This document shows positions 52,561 to 61,445 of a DNA stretch of 64,000 nt, piece after piece (within the stretch, counting starts at the first letter, position 1; each line of letters opens with the position of its first letter). A program made the translations under genes and the position numbers. Location of the stretch: positions 4,216,001-4,280,000 of the forward strand of contig NZ_CP154853.1 in assembly GCF_047302405.1 (NCBI RefSeq), in the 5' to 3' direction. The notes below the pieces were generated by a model. It saw only the letters and a list, made by a program, of their open reading frames with translations. It did no database searches and was not told where the DNA came from. This DNA is from Alkalihalobacillus sp047302405. GTDB taxonomy: Bacteria > Bacillota > Bacilli > Bacillales > Bacillaceae_D.

Positions 52561-54996
52561 ATGAAAGCCAAAGAAGTATCTTTACAAATAAGTGGTATGA
52601 CTTGTGCCGCCTGTGCGAATCGAATTGAAAAGGGTTTATCCAAGATGGAAGGCGTACATGAGGCAAATGTTAATTATGCTGTTGAAAAAACGAAAATCAT
52701 TTTTGACGCTGAAAAAACAGATGTTCAACAATTTGAAGATAAAATCGAGAAATTAGGTTATGGCGTTGTTCATGAAAAAGAAACCTTTGATGTCACAGGG
52801 ATGACGTGTGCGGCTTGTGCAACTCGGGTTGAAAAAGGTTTATCAAAAATGGCGGGTGTCACAAGTGTAAATGTCAATTTAGCCTTAGAAACGGCCACCG
52901 TCGAATATAATCAAAATGAAGTAACGATCGATAATCTGGTCGGAAAAGTGGAGAAAATTGGATATGGTTTAAAGAAACAAACGTCAAAAGAAGAAACGGA
53001 AAGCAGTAAAGAAAAAGAAATTACTCATCAAACAGGAAAATTTATTTTTTCAGCGATCCTAACATTGCCCTTATTATGGACGATGGTCACACATTTTCAG
53101 TTTACTTCCTTCATTTATATGCCTGATATGTTTATGAATCCGTGGGTACAGCTTGCTTTAGCAACACCGGTTCAGTTTATTGTGGGTGCCCAATTTTATC
53201 GGGGGGCTTATAAAGCTTTAAGAAGTAAAAGTGCTAATATGGACGTTTTAATTGCTCTTGGAACAACTGTTGCGTATTTTTATAGCATTTTCTTAGGCTG
53301 GGAATGGCTTGCCCAAGGTCAGCAAGGGATGCCTGAATTGTATTTTGAGGCAGCAGCTGTCATCATTACGCTTGTTATTTTAGGAAAGTTATTTGAAGTA
53401 AGAGCGAAGGGACGTACTGGTCAAGCAATCCAGAAACTATTAGGGATGCAAGCGAAGACAGCGAGAATCGTTCGTGATGGTGAAGAAGTGGAGATTGCGA
53501 TTGAGGAAGTAGTCGTTGGTGATATGATTATTGTGCGTCCAGGAGAAAAAATTCCAGTCGATGGGAAGATTGTAGAAGGTCAATCTGCCGTTGATGAATC
53601 AATGATTACAGGTGAAAGTATTCCTATTGATAAAAAGCAAGGCGATACCGCGATTGGAGCGACAATTAATAAAAATGGCTTATTGAAGATAGAGGCAACA
53701 AAGGTAGGCAAAGATACGGCTCTTGCCCAAATTGTCAAGGTTGTGGAAGAGGCTCAAGGAAGTAAGGCTGATATTCAACGAGTTGCCGATAAAGTGTCCG
53801 GTATTTTTGTACCGATCGTTGTTGCATTAGCGGTTGTCACATTTTTTGTTTGGTATTTTATTGTTGCTCCAGGAGACTTTCGTTCAGCAATTGTTCCTTT
53901 AATTACAATTTTAGTCATTGCTTGTCCATGTGCTCTTGGCTTGGCAACACCGACATCGATTATGGCGGGTTCAGGACGAGCGGCAGAAATGGGTGTTCTT
54001 TTTAAAGGTGGAGAGCACTTAGAAAATACTCGTTCAATTCAAACGGTTGTGTTAGATAAGACGGGTACAGTTACAAAAGGAAAACCAGAATTAACCGATG
54101 TCGTTGTCGCTTCCGAAATCGATGAAGAAGAAATGTTAGCTTATGTAGCTAGTGCTGAGAAAAATTCAGAGCATCCACTTGCTGAAGCCATTGTCAAAGG
54201 CGTGCAAGCAAAGGGTATTTCTTTGAAGGCAGTTAGTTTTTTTGAAGCGGTACCTGGTTATGGAATTCAAGCAGGAGTCGAAGGAAAAAAGGTTTTGGTT
54301 GGAACACGTCATTTAATGGCTCAGAACCATGTAGAAATCGAAATCGATCATTTTGAAGAACGCATGAGTGTGCTTGAAGAACAAGGAAAAACGGCGATGC
54401 TCGTCGCAATCGATGGTCAGTTTGCCGGAATGGTTGCTGTTGCTGATACAGTCAAAGAAACATCAAAAGCAGCGATTAAGCGCCTGCATGACCTTGGTTT
54501 AGAAGTGATTATGCTAACTGGAGATAACAAACGAACCGCAGCAGCGATTGGCAAACAGGTTGGCATCGAGCGTGTCATTGCAGAGGTCGTTCCAGAACAA
54601 AAAGCAGATGAAATTAAAAAAATCCAAGGAGAAGGTAAAAAGGTTGCGATGGTTGGTGACGGAATTAATGATGCTCCTGCCCTAGCTGTAGCCGATATCG
54701 GGATGGCAATTGGTACAGGAACAGATGTGGCGATTGAGGCTGCAGACATTACGCTTATGCGCGGTGACCTGCACAGTGTTACGGATAGTATCGAACTAAG
54801 TGAAAAAACGATGCGTAATATTAAGCAAAACCTATTTTTTGCTTTTTTCTACAACACCGCATCGATTCCGATTGCAGCAATTGGCTTGCTTGCTCCTTGG
54901 GTGGCTGGAGCAGCGATGGCCTTTAGTTCGGTCTCCGTTGTGTTAAATGCCCTACGATTACAAAGGCTTAAGTTAACAAGAAAGGGTGAAGCATAA
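52561..54996 (+). CDS. copA: copper-exporting P1B-type ATPase
   Basis: About 811 residues. Two N-terminal HMA domains each carry GMTCAAC (C15/C18 and C83/C86), then eight membrane helices, TGES actuator loop, the C455-P456-C457 ion-binding motif, phosphorylated D499 in DKTGT, SEHPLAEAI and GDGINDAPAL. All residues for ATP-driven Cu(I) export are present. ATG 52561 follows GAGGAGG; the frame extends upstream but has no better start. Downstream, a 45-codon gene overlaps its stop by one base. Induction by copper through the CsoR-like site upstream is expected. Confidence 0.95.
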   Translation: MKAKEVSLQISGMTCAACANRIEKGLSKMEGVHEANVNYAVEKTKIIFDAEKTDVQQFEDKIEKLGYGVVHEKETFDVTGMTCAACATRVEKGLSKMAGVTSVNVNLALETATVEYNQNEVTIDNLVGKVEKIGYGLKKQTSKEETESSKEKEITHQTGKFIFSAILTLPLLWTMVTHFQFTSFIYMPDMFMNPWVQLALATPVQFIVGAQFYRGAYKALRSKSANMDVLIALGTTVAYFYSIFLGWEWLAQGQQGMPELYFEAAAVIITLVILGKLFEVRAKGRTGQAIQKLLGMQAKTARIVRDGEEVEIAIEEVVVGDMIIVRPGEKIPVDGKIVEGQSAVDESMITGESIPIDKKQGDTAIGATINKNGLLKIEATKVGKDTALAQIVKVVEEAQGSKADIQRVADKVSGIFVPIVVALAVVTFFVWYFIVAPGDFRSAIVPLITILVIACPCALGLATPTSIMAGSGRAAEMGVLFKGGEHLENTRSIQTVVLDKTGTVTKGKPELTDVVVASEIDEEEMLAYVASAEKNSEHPLAEAIVKGVQAKGISLKAVSFFEAVPGYGIQAGVEGKKVLVGTRHLMAQNHVEIEIDHFEERMSVLEEQGKTAMLVAIDGQFAGMVAVADTVKETSKAAIKRLHDLGLEVIMLTGDNKRTAAAIGKQVGIERVIAEVVPEQKADEIKKIQGEGKKVAMVGDGINDAPALAVADIGMAIGTGTDVAIEAADITLMRGDLHSVTDSIELSEKTMRNIKQNLFFAFFYNTASIPIAAIGLLAPWVAGAAMAFSSVSVVLNALRLQRLKLTRKGEA

Positions 54997-55133
54997 TGAA
55001 AATGAAAACATGGATCATGAGCGGGGTAGCATATTTAGCCATTGTGATTATCGGCTTCACCCTCATTACAGGGGAAAATCCTTTAACGAGTACGGATATG
55101 AATCATGATGAGCATAGTGAAGAACATGAATAA
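54996..55133 (+). CDS. 45-residue single-span membrane peptide with a metal-ligand-rich tail, copper operon
   Basis: The ATG overlaps the copA stop (TAATG) and AAGGGTG lies just upstream, so translation coupled to copA is likely. The peptide has a short basic N-terminus (MKMKTW), one hydrophobic helix (about residues 8-26) and an acidic tail MNHDEHSEEHE holding one Met, three His and many acidic residues, placed outside if the basic end stays inside. Such a tail could bind Cu(I)/Cu(II). A terminator follows 15 nt later. I do not know a named family for it. Confidence 0.65.
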   Translation: MKMKTWIMSGVAYLAIVIIGFTLITGENPLTSTDMNHDEHSEEHE

Positions 55134-55147
55134 TGAGCTTTAATTGA

Positions 55148-55190
55148 AAAAGAACCTCGAGTCGTGTGGAAACGTCTCGGGGTTCTTTTC
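55148..55190 (+). terminator. terminator of the copper operon
   Basis: AAAAGAACCTCGAG pairs with CTCGGGGTTCTTTT (one G-U), with T residues in the 3' arm and beyond. Confidence 0.88.
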
Positions 55191-55236
55191 TTATGTTTTC
55201 TCCAGCTCGTTAGGTAAGCAGCTCGTATAAGTTTTT

Positions 55237-55399
55237 ATTGGTAATGAAGCTTGAGGATGGGCCAAATTAAGGTGCGAAAAAGAAGTGATTGGTAATGAAC
55301 CTCGAGGATTTGCTAAATTAGAGTGCGAAAAAGTGATGATTGGTAATTAACCTCAAGCATCACTAAATTAGGGTGCGAAAAATCTGTAATTGGTAATCC
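55237..55399. repeat. 51-bp minisatellite, three copies and a partial
   Basis: Units begin ATTGGTAAT at 55237, 55288, 55339 and 55389; the first two are 51 bp, the third 50 bp, the last cut short. Shared blocks are ATTGGTAATGAA, CTAAATTA and GTGCGAAAAA. The copies differ more than those at 50850-51053, and I saw no clear sequence kinship between the two arrays. The repeat fills most of the gap before the MazG-like gene. Confidence 0.85.
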
Positions 55400-55444
55400 T
55401 TATGCTAAAATAAAAGAAAAATCTGAATAAGGAGAGGTTGTTTG

Positions 55445-55813
55445 ATGAAGGAAGTTCAGCATTATTTAAAAGATTTTCAAAAAGAAAAAAATTGGGATAT
55501 TCCAAATCGAGAATTCCTCGAGTCAAAAATGGCGATTTTGAACAATTATATGCTCCTAACAACAGAGGTCAGTGAAGTGGCAGAAGAATTTAGAGGGATT
55601 TTTACAATGACAAAACAACTTCAACAATCCGAGAATCTAACCGAAGAAGAAGCATTTATCCGAGCCAAAGAACTACATAAAGAAAACATCAGCAAAGAAC
55701 TGGCTGATTGTATTGCTTATATTATAAAGTTTGCCAACTATTTCGAGATTGATATGGAAAAAAGTTTTTATAACAAAATGGAAGAGGTTCAAAGGCGAGT
55801 AAATAAGGTTTGA
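55445..55813 (+). CDS. MazG-like nucleotide pyrophosphohydrolase family protein
   Basis: About 122 residues, all-helical, with the MazG/dUTPase-like metal-binding pattern: EVSEVAEEF on one helix and KELADCIAYI on another. Such enzymes hydrolyse nucleoside triphosphates to monophosphates and clean the nucleotide pool; the substrate of this one is unknown. AAGGAGAGG precedes ATG 55445; a TTG one codon earlier is also in frame. Single-gene unit with its own terminator. Confidence 0.75.
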   Translation: MKEVQHYLKDFQKEKNWDIPNREFLESKMAILNNYMLLTTEVSEVAEEFRGIFTMTKQLQQSENLTEEEAFIRAKELHKENISKELADCIAYIIKFANYFEIDMEKSFYNKMEEVQRRVNKV

Positions 55814-55849
55814 TTGTAAAGAGGGATTTTTAAAGAAAGTATATTTATG

Positions 55850-55889
55850 GAACCTCCAGTAAGGTGAATCAATCTTATTGGAGGTTTTG
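55850..55889 (+). terminator. terminator of the MazG-like gene
   Basis: AACCTCCAGTAAG pairs with CTTATTGGAGGTT (one G-U), followed by a T-rich stretch. Confidence 0.85.
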
Positions 55890-55946
55890 TTTGTTTTGAA
55901 TTAGATAATCGTTAAAGCACAAAAATAAGGAATAGTTTAAAACGAA

Positions 55947-56018
55947 ACATAGGGTATCCTACTGGTCGAGTACACTAATTAATGACACCCTATTTTAACG
56001 AGTAGACCATTTTTCAGT
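55947..56018. repeat. dispersed structured repeat, right-end fragment (copy C)
   Basis: TAGGGTATCC..., CACTAATTAATG, CTATTTTAACGAGTAGACC and TTTTTCAGT match the right third of the repeats at 24141-24352 and 51467-51733. The GC-rich centre and left part are missing. The 55814-56198 gap otherwise holds the terminator and the mtl control sites. Confidence 0.65.
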
Positions 56019-56070
56019 GCTTGATAGAGGCGCTGCTCATAAAAAGAGACTTAGAACAAAAGCTTTATTA

Positions 56071-56100
56071 AATTTTGTCATCTTTAATTGTGACGAAATT
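56071..56100. promoter_or_regulatory. probable MtlR operator before mtlA
   Basis: AATTTTGTCA (56071-56080) and TGACGAAATT (56091-56100) form an inverted repeat with one mismatch. TTGTCA...TGACAA-like repeats are the binding sites of the MtlR activator in related bacteria. Confidence 0.65.
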
Positions 56101-56127
56101 GTGTTTTGATTTGATTGAGAGCAACAG

Positions 56128-56141
56128 AGAAAGCGTTTACT
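56128..56141. promoter_or_regulatory. cre site before mtlA
   Basis: AGAAAGCGTTTACT matches the cre consensus except at the two end positions. It lies between the MtlR-type site and the mtlA start. Confidence 0.65.
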
Positions 56142-56198
56142 CTTAAGGTAGAAATTATCTTAACTTTACTAACTCTTTATCATAAAAGGAGGATGAAT

Positions 56199-57617
56199 AT
56201 GTCGGAAAAAACGAGTTTTCGTACAAAGGTTCAACGTTTCGGAAGTAACTTAAGTGGCATGATTATGCCGAATATTGGAGCGTTCATCGCGTGGGGATTC
56301 ATTACAGCGTTATTTATTGAGACTGGTTGGACACCTAATGAAAATTTAGCATCATTAGTTGATCCAATGATCCTTTATTTACTACCTTTATTAATTGGTT
56401 ATACGGGCGGTAAGATGGTCTATGATGTCCGCGGGGGCGTCGTCGGTGCCACGGCTACACTTGGGGTTATTGTCGGTGCTGATATTCCAATGTTTATTGG
56501 TGCCATGATTATGGGACCACTTGGTGGGTACTTAATCAAAAAGTTTGATAAGTTAGTAGAAGGAAAAGTGAAATCAGGCTTTGAAATGCTTGTTAATAAC
56601 TTTTCATCAGGAATTTTAGGGGCCATCTTAGCCATTTTAGCATTTGGTGGGGTTGGACCAGTTGTCGTTACGTTAAGCGGTTGGTTGGCAAATGGCGTAA
56701 ATACAATTATTAATTTAGGCTTATTGCCACTTGCGAGTATTTTTATCGAGCCAGCGAAAGTATTATTCTTAAATAATGCGATTAATCATGGTATTCTAAG
56801 TCCGATCGCTCTTGATCAAGCAGCTTCAGCAGGGAAATCGATTTTGTTCTTATTGGAAACAAATCCTGGTCCTGGTCTTGGTATATTATTAGCTTTTTGT
56901 ATATTTGGTAGAGGGATGGCCAAACAATCAGCACCTGGTGCCGTTGTGATTCACTTCTTAGGAGGAATTCACGAAATCTACTTCCCATACATTTTAATGA
57001 AACCTGCCCTTATTTTGGCAGCGATTGCAGGTGGAATGAGTGGAGTCTTTACATTTTCATTACTTAATGCAGGGTTAGTAGCAACACCATCACCTGGAAG
57101 TATTATCGCATTAATGGCGATGACACCACGTGGAGAATACTTTGCTGTTTTAGCCGGTGTAATTGTGGCGACTGCTGTTTCCTTCTTAATTGCATCGATT
57201 ATTTTAAAAACGGGTAAACAAGAAGAAGAGGATTTATCGTCTGCTGCCGAGAAAATGGAAGGTTTAAAAGGGAAAAAGAGTAGTGTCGCTTCTTCTTTTG
57301 AACAACAAAAAGTAGATGCAACTCAAGCACAAGAAAAAACAGACATTAATAAAATTGTTTTTGCTTGTGATGCTGGAATGGGTTCAAGTGCAATGGGGGC
57401 TTCTTTACTCCGAAATAAGTTAAAGAAAGCAGAAATTACGATGGATGTTACGAATACATCTATTAATAATTTGCCGGCGGATGCGGATGTAGTAATTACT
57501 CACAAAGATTTAACAGACCGTGCTCGTGCAAAAAATCCAAATGCGGAGCATATCTCAGTAGAGCATTTCTTAAACAGTCCAAAGTACGATGAGTTAATTG
57601 AGCGACTAAATAAATAA
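56199..57617 (+). CDS. mtlA: mannitol-specific PTS enzyme IICB
   Basis: About 472 residues. The IIC part has the mannitol-family segments NIGAFIAWGFITALF, GGKMVYDVRGGVVG and the substrate motif GGIHEIYFPY; the fused IIB domain has phospho-acceptor C390 in ACDAGMGSS. The IIA domain is separate (mtlF), as usual in Bacilli. Imports mannitol and releases mannitol 1-phosphate inside. ATG 56199 lies 6 nt after AAAGGAGG; an ATG two codons earlier is too close and the longer frame has no ribosome site. First gene of mtlA-mtlR-mtlF-mtlD. Confidence 0.95.
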   Translation: MSEKTSFRTKVQRFGSNLSGMIMPNIGAFIAWGFITALFIETGWTPNENLASLVDPMILYLLPLLIGYTGGKMVYDVRGGVVGATATLGVIVGADIPMFIGAMIMGPLGGYLIKKFDKLVEGKVKSGFEMLVNNFSSGILGAILAILAFGGVGPVVVTLSGWLANGVNTIINLGLLPLASIFIEPAKVLFLNNAINHGILSPIALDQAASAGKSILFLLETNPGPGLGILLAFCIFGRGMAKQSAPGAVVIHFLGGIHEIYFPYILMKPALILAAIAGGMSGVFTFSLLNAGLVATPSPGSIIALMAMTPRGEYFAVLAGVIVATAVSFLIASIILKTGKQEEEDLSSAAEKMEGLKGKKSSVASSFEQQKVDATQAQEKTDINKIVFACDAGMGSSAMGASLLRNKLKKAEITMDVTNTSINNLPADADVVITHKDLTDRARAKNPNAEHISVEHFLNSPKYDELIERLNK

Positions 57618-57636
57618 GGGAAAAGAGGGAGTTGCG

Positions 57637-59739
57637 TTGTACATTTCCGCACGAGAACGTTCGATCTTAACGTTAATAGTGAAGCAGAACGATGGAATAC
57701 CATTATCTGATATAGCTAAGTCGTTGGAAGTTAGTACGCGCACGATCCAACGTGACCTTAAAGGAATTGAGGATATATTAGCTGAGTTTAACTTATCTTT
57801 AAAAAAAGGTATAAATGGGTTTGGGGTTGTAGGAAATCTAGATGACCGCGTAAATTTAATGTCTTTTCTAGGGACATTAGACCATGAAGAATACACCCCA
57901 GAGGAGCGCCAAGTTGTGCTCCTCTCTCACCTTTTACACGTGCGAGAACCTGTAAAGTTATTTGCGTTAGCGAATGAATTGAATGTGACGGTCGCCACCG
58001 TCAGTAATGATTTAATTAAAGTAGAGAAGTGGCTAAGTCAATTCCAGTTGACCCTCATAAAAAAACGGGGTTATGGGGTTGAGGTAGTCGGTGATGAAGT
58101 TATTATACGCAGAGCTTTAAGTAAATTAATTAGTGAAAATTTAAATGAGGATTACTTTTATCAAATCCTCAGTGGTGTGGAAGAAGAACAAACGGCTATT
58201 TCAAGAGTTGTCTTAAAGCGGCTGATGCATTATGTTGATTTGGATACTGTAAAAAAGGTAAAAGAAACGATCGACAAATGGCGGATTACCGTAGCTGAGG
58301 AAATGGTTGATAGTTCATATGTTGGTTTAATCGTTCATGTTACATTGGCGATTGAGAGATTAAAGCAAGGTGAGAGAATTGAGTTAAGAGGAGAGTATCT
58401 CCATTCTTTGCAAACGTATAAAGAGTTTGACCTTGCCAAATCTTTAGCAGGTGAACTTGAAAAAGTGATGGGTATCCAAATCCTAGATGAAGAAGTGGGC
58501 TATATCTCGATGCATTTGCGAGCTGTAAAATGGATGAATCAAAAAGAAGAGGTATTAGAAGGTTCAGATTTACAATTAGCTGTGACGGTCAAGAAATTTA
58601 TTGATGAAGTAGGGAAGGAGCTTAATCTCTTTTTAGAAGACGATGCTCTTTACCAAGGACTAGTCGCTCATTTAAAACCGGCAATGTATCGAATGAGTCA
58701 AAGGATGAAAATTCATAATCCTCTTTTAGAAAAAATAAAAGACGATTACGCAGAGCTTTTTCATGCCGTCAAAATGGTTGCCAAACGTATCTTTCATTCG
58801 TTGGATATTCCAGATGAAGAAATTGGTTTCCTTGTTATGCATTTTGGTTCTGTATTAGAAATTAGGCGTAAAAAAGCTGAATTAAAAGCATTGGTTATTT
58901 GTTCTAGTGGAATCGGCTCATCAAAGTTGTTGGCAAGTCGATTAAATAAGGAATTTCCGGAGATTACGATGTTGAAGAATGCCTCTCTATTTGAATTAGG
59001 GCAGCTTCAACTCCATGATTATGATCTAGTCATTTCAACGGTTCCATTACAAGGAATCGGCCATTACTTTCATGTGAAGCCATTTCTGTCAAAGGATGAA
59101 GTGCAAACCATTAGAAATTATCTTGATAACGTCTTAACTGAAAAAGCGGTTGTTTGGAAAGAGAACGTTCTTCAGCCTAAAAAAGGAACACTTCAATCAT
59201 ACAATCAGCATTTTTTTAAAGTGGTTGGAGACATTAATGAGGATATCCAAATCGTTCTGCAACAGTTCGAGCTTAAAGAATTAAAACCTGACCTATTAGA
59301 GAATAACTTAGCCGCTCTATGTAAATCGTATCAACATAAGAAGATTATTCAGTCTTCTGAGGATGTTTTAGAGGCATTACTTGAACGAGAAAAATTAGGC
59401 GGACTAGCGATACCAGGTACATCATTAGCTTTATTTCACACGAGACATCAGCAAATCAATCAGCCATTTTTCTCTATATATCAATTGCAAGAGCCTCTTT
59501 TAAGACGAGGGATGGATAACCAAAGCATTTTAGTCGAAAGAATCTTAGTTTTATTAGCACCCGAAACATTTACAGAGCATCGATTAGCTTTGTTAAGTTA
59601 TATTAGTGCGTTAATTATTGAAAGTGAGCAATCAACTCATTTATTTGAACAAGAGAAAGAATTAGAGATAAAACAATTTCTTGCAAATCGTTTTAAAGAA
59701 TTTTTGCAGGAAACTTTACAAAAGGAGTGGACAAAATGA
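57637..59739 (+). CDS. mtlR: PRD-type transcriptional activator MtlR
   Basis: 700 residues: DeoR-like helix-turn-helix and a second HTH at the N-terminus, two PTS-regulation domains with H345 and H402 in the second, a IIB-Gat-like domain with C422 (ICSSGIGSS), and a IIA-like domain with H601 (ALFHTRH). These sites lie two or three residues from H342, H399, C419 and H599 of Bacillus subtilis MtlR, so regulation by HPr and by mannitol PTS phosphorylation should be conserved. TTG start after GAGGGAG. Its end overlaps mtlF by 4 nt. It likely activates from the inverted repeat at 56071-56100. Confidence 0.94.
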   Translation: MYISARERSILTLIVKQNDGIPLSDIAKSLEVSTRTIQRDLKGIEDILAEFNLSLKKGINGFGVVGNLDDRVNLMSFLGTLDHEEYTPEERQVVLLSHLLHVREPVKLFALANELNVTVATVSNDLIKVEKWLSQFQLTLIKKRGYGVEVVGDEVIIRRALSKLISENLNEDYFYQILSGVEEEQTAISRVVLKRLMHYVDLDTVKKVKETIDKWRITVAEEMVDSSYVGLIVHVTLAIERLKQGERIELRGEYLHSLQTYKEFDLAKSLAGELEKVMGIQILDEEVGYISMHLRAVKWMNQKEEVLEGSDLQLAVTVKKFIDEVGKELNLFLEDDALYQGLVAHLKPAMYRMSQRMKIHNPLLEKIKDDYAELFHAVKMVAKRIFHSLDIPDEEIGFLVMHFGSVLEIRRKKAELKALVICSSGIGSSKLLASRLNKEFPEITMLKNASLFELGQLQLHDYDLVISTVPLQGIGHYFHVKPFLSKDEVQTIRNYLDNVLTEKAVVWKENVLQPKKGTLQSYNQHFFKVVGDINEDIQIVLQQFELKELKPDLLENNLAALCKSYQHKKIIQSSEDVLEALLEREKLGGLAIPGTSLALFHTRHQQINQPFFSIYQLQEPLLRRGMDNQSILVERILVLLAPETFTEHRLALLSYISALIIESEQSTHLFEQEKELEIKQFLANRFKEFLQETLQKEWTK

Positions 59740-60167
59740 AACAAATTTTAGCAAAAGAAAACATTCAATTTAATGGTCAAGCGAAAACGAAAGAAGAGGC
59801 AATTAAAGAAGTCGGTGCCATTTTAACGGAAAAGGGATATGTAAATCCAAGTTATGTCGAGAAAATGTTAGAAAGGGAAGAGCTCACTTCGACGTTTATG
59901 GGCAATATGTTGGCGATTCCACACGGAACAGACGATGCAAAAAAAGAAGTAATAGCGTCTGGTTTAGCGGTTCAAATTTATCAAGATCCAATTGATTGGA
60001 ATGGTGAAGAAGTTCGATTGGTCGTTGGAATTGCCGGAATTGGTGATGAGCATTTAGAAATCTTATCTCAAATTGCCATTGTTTGTTCAGAAGAAGAAAA
60101 TGTAAATAAAATTGTTGAGGCATCAGAGCCGAGTGAAGTATTAGCCCTATTCGAAGAGGTGAACTAA
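59736..60167 (+). CDS. mtlF: mannitol-specific PTS enzyme IIA
   Basis: About 143 residues with the IIA-mannitol/fructose fold and phospho-acceptor H63 in AIPHGTD. It passes phosphate from HPr to the IIB domain of MtlA. ATG overlaps the mtlR stop (ATGA), with AAAGGAG just upstream, so it is translationally coupled. A one-base TAATG overlap links it to mtlD. Confidence 0.95.
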   Translation: MKQILAKENIQFNGQAKTKEEAIKEVGAILTEKGYVNPSYVEKMLEREELTSTFMGNMLAIPHGTDDAKKEVIASGLAVQIYQDPIDWNGEEVRLVVGIAGIGDEHLEILSQIAIVCSEEENVNKIVEASEPSEVLALFEEVN

Positions 60168-61297
60168 TGATGAAGGCGGTCCATTTTGGAGCAGGTAATA
60201 TCGGGAGAGGGTTTATCGGTGCTCTTTTGCATCGCTCAGGTTATGAGGTTGTTTTTGTAGATGTAAATGCTGAAATTATTGACGAATTAAATCAAAAAAA
60301 AGCTTATACAGTTCATATTGCAGAAGAAAATGGACAGCATGAAACAGTGACGAATGTAAGAGGCTTAAATAGTCAAACTCAAGTAGAACAAGTGATTGAG
60401 GAAATTGCTTCTGCTAATATTATTACAACTGCCGTAGGACCTAATATTTTAAAATTTGTCGCTGAGCCGATTGCAAAAGGACTAAAGCAACGCCGAGGGA
60501 AAGAAGCAGTTGTCATAGCTTGTGAAAATGCAATTGGAGCAACAGAGACGTTAAAATCTCATATCGAGACACATTTGACGGAACAAGAAATCACTGAGAT
60601 TGAAAAGGTCACAAGCTTCCCTAACTCAGCCGTTGATCGAATTGTACCGAATCAACAGCATGAAGAGCTTCTTACGGTAGCGGTTGAACCGTTTTATGAG
60701 TGGGTTATTGATCAAGCGGCGATTCATACAAGCCGACCTGAAATTAGTGGTGTTACTTATGTTCAGGACTTAGCGCCTTATATTGAACGAAAGCTTTTTA
60801 CGGTTAATACAGGACATGCGATGGTTGCTTATTTAGGGTACGCTAGAGGAATTGAAGCGATTAATGAAGCGATTGCCGATGAGACAATTGAACATAAGGT
60901 CCGAGGGGCTTTAGAGGAAACGTCCACCTTATTAACTGAGAAGTACGGCTTTGATCGTGCGGAGCATAAAAAGTATGTCGAAAAGATTTTAAACCGATTC
61001 AAAAATCCATATCTCTCTGATGATGTCAAACGAGTCGGCCGAGGTCCACTTAGAAAGCTTAGCTTTAATGAAAGATTTATTAAACCAGCCCGTCAATTAG
61101 TTGAACTCGGCTATGAACCAAAAGCCTTATTAGAAGGAATCCAAGCAGCGTTTCACTTTGATGTCCAATCAGACGAGGAAAGTGTCAAGTTACAACAAAT
61201 GTTGGCTCAAAAAGAGCTAAAAGAAGTCATTGTTGAAGTAACAGGATTAGATAAAAACAGTGCTCTAGTTGAAGAGATTGAGAAAAGATTGAGCTAA
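60167..61297 (+). CDS. mtlD: mannitol-1-phosphate 5-dehydrogenase
   Basis: 376 residues of the polyol-specific long-chain dehydrogenase family: N-terminal NAD loop GAGNIGRGFIG and the catalytic set K-N-H in RKLFTVNTGHAM. It oxidises mannitol 1-phosphate to fructose 6-phosphate. A second ATG one codon later (60170) has slightly better spacing to GAGGTG. Last gene of the operon, followed by a terminator. Confidence 0.96.
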   Translation: MMKAVHFGAGNIGRGFIGALLHRSGYEVVFVDVNAEIIDELNQKKAYTVHIAEENGQHETVTNVRGLNSQTQVEQVIEEIASANIITTAVGPNILKFVAEPIAKGLKQRRGKEAVVIACENAIGATETLKSHIETHLTEQEITEIEKVTSFPNSAVDRIVPNQQHEELLTVAVEPFYEWVIDQAAIHTSRPEISGVTYVQDLAPYIERKLFTVNTGHAMVAYLGYARGIEAINEAIADETIEHKVRGALEETSTLLTEKYGFDRAEHKKYVEKILNRFKNPYLSDDVKRVGRGPLRKLSFNERFIKPARQLVELGYEPKALLEGIQAAFHFDVQSDEESVKLQQMLAQKELKEVIVEVTGLDKNSALVEEIEKRLS

Positions 61298-61299
61298 AC

Positions 61300-61348
61300 A
61301 AAAAGTCGGTAGGGGAAACTTAGAGTGTTCCTCCTACCGGCTTTTTTT
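61300..61348 (+). terminator. terminator of the mtl operon
   Basis: AAAAAGTCGGTAGG pairs with CCTACCGGCTTTTT (one G-U), with inner pairing of GGAAAC-like and GTTCC segments, followed by T residues. Confidence 0.9.
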
Positions 61349-61445
61349 GTCGAATAAATAAAGACTATCAAAACTAGGACATTTATATTAGGATAAAATT
61401 ATTAGTAGTTAAATTTATAGCAGGGGAAAGAAGAGGAGGGAAAAG

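Noticed and set aside
55237..55399. CRISPR array
   Set aside because: Units are contiguous tandem repeats without distinct spacers, and no cas genes are present; the same holds for 50850-51053.
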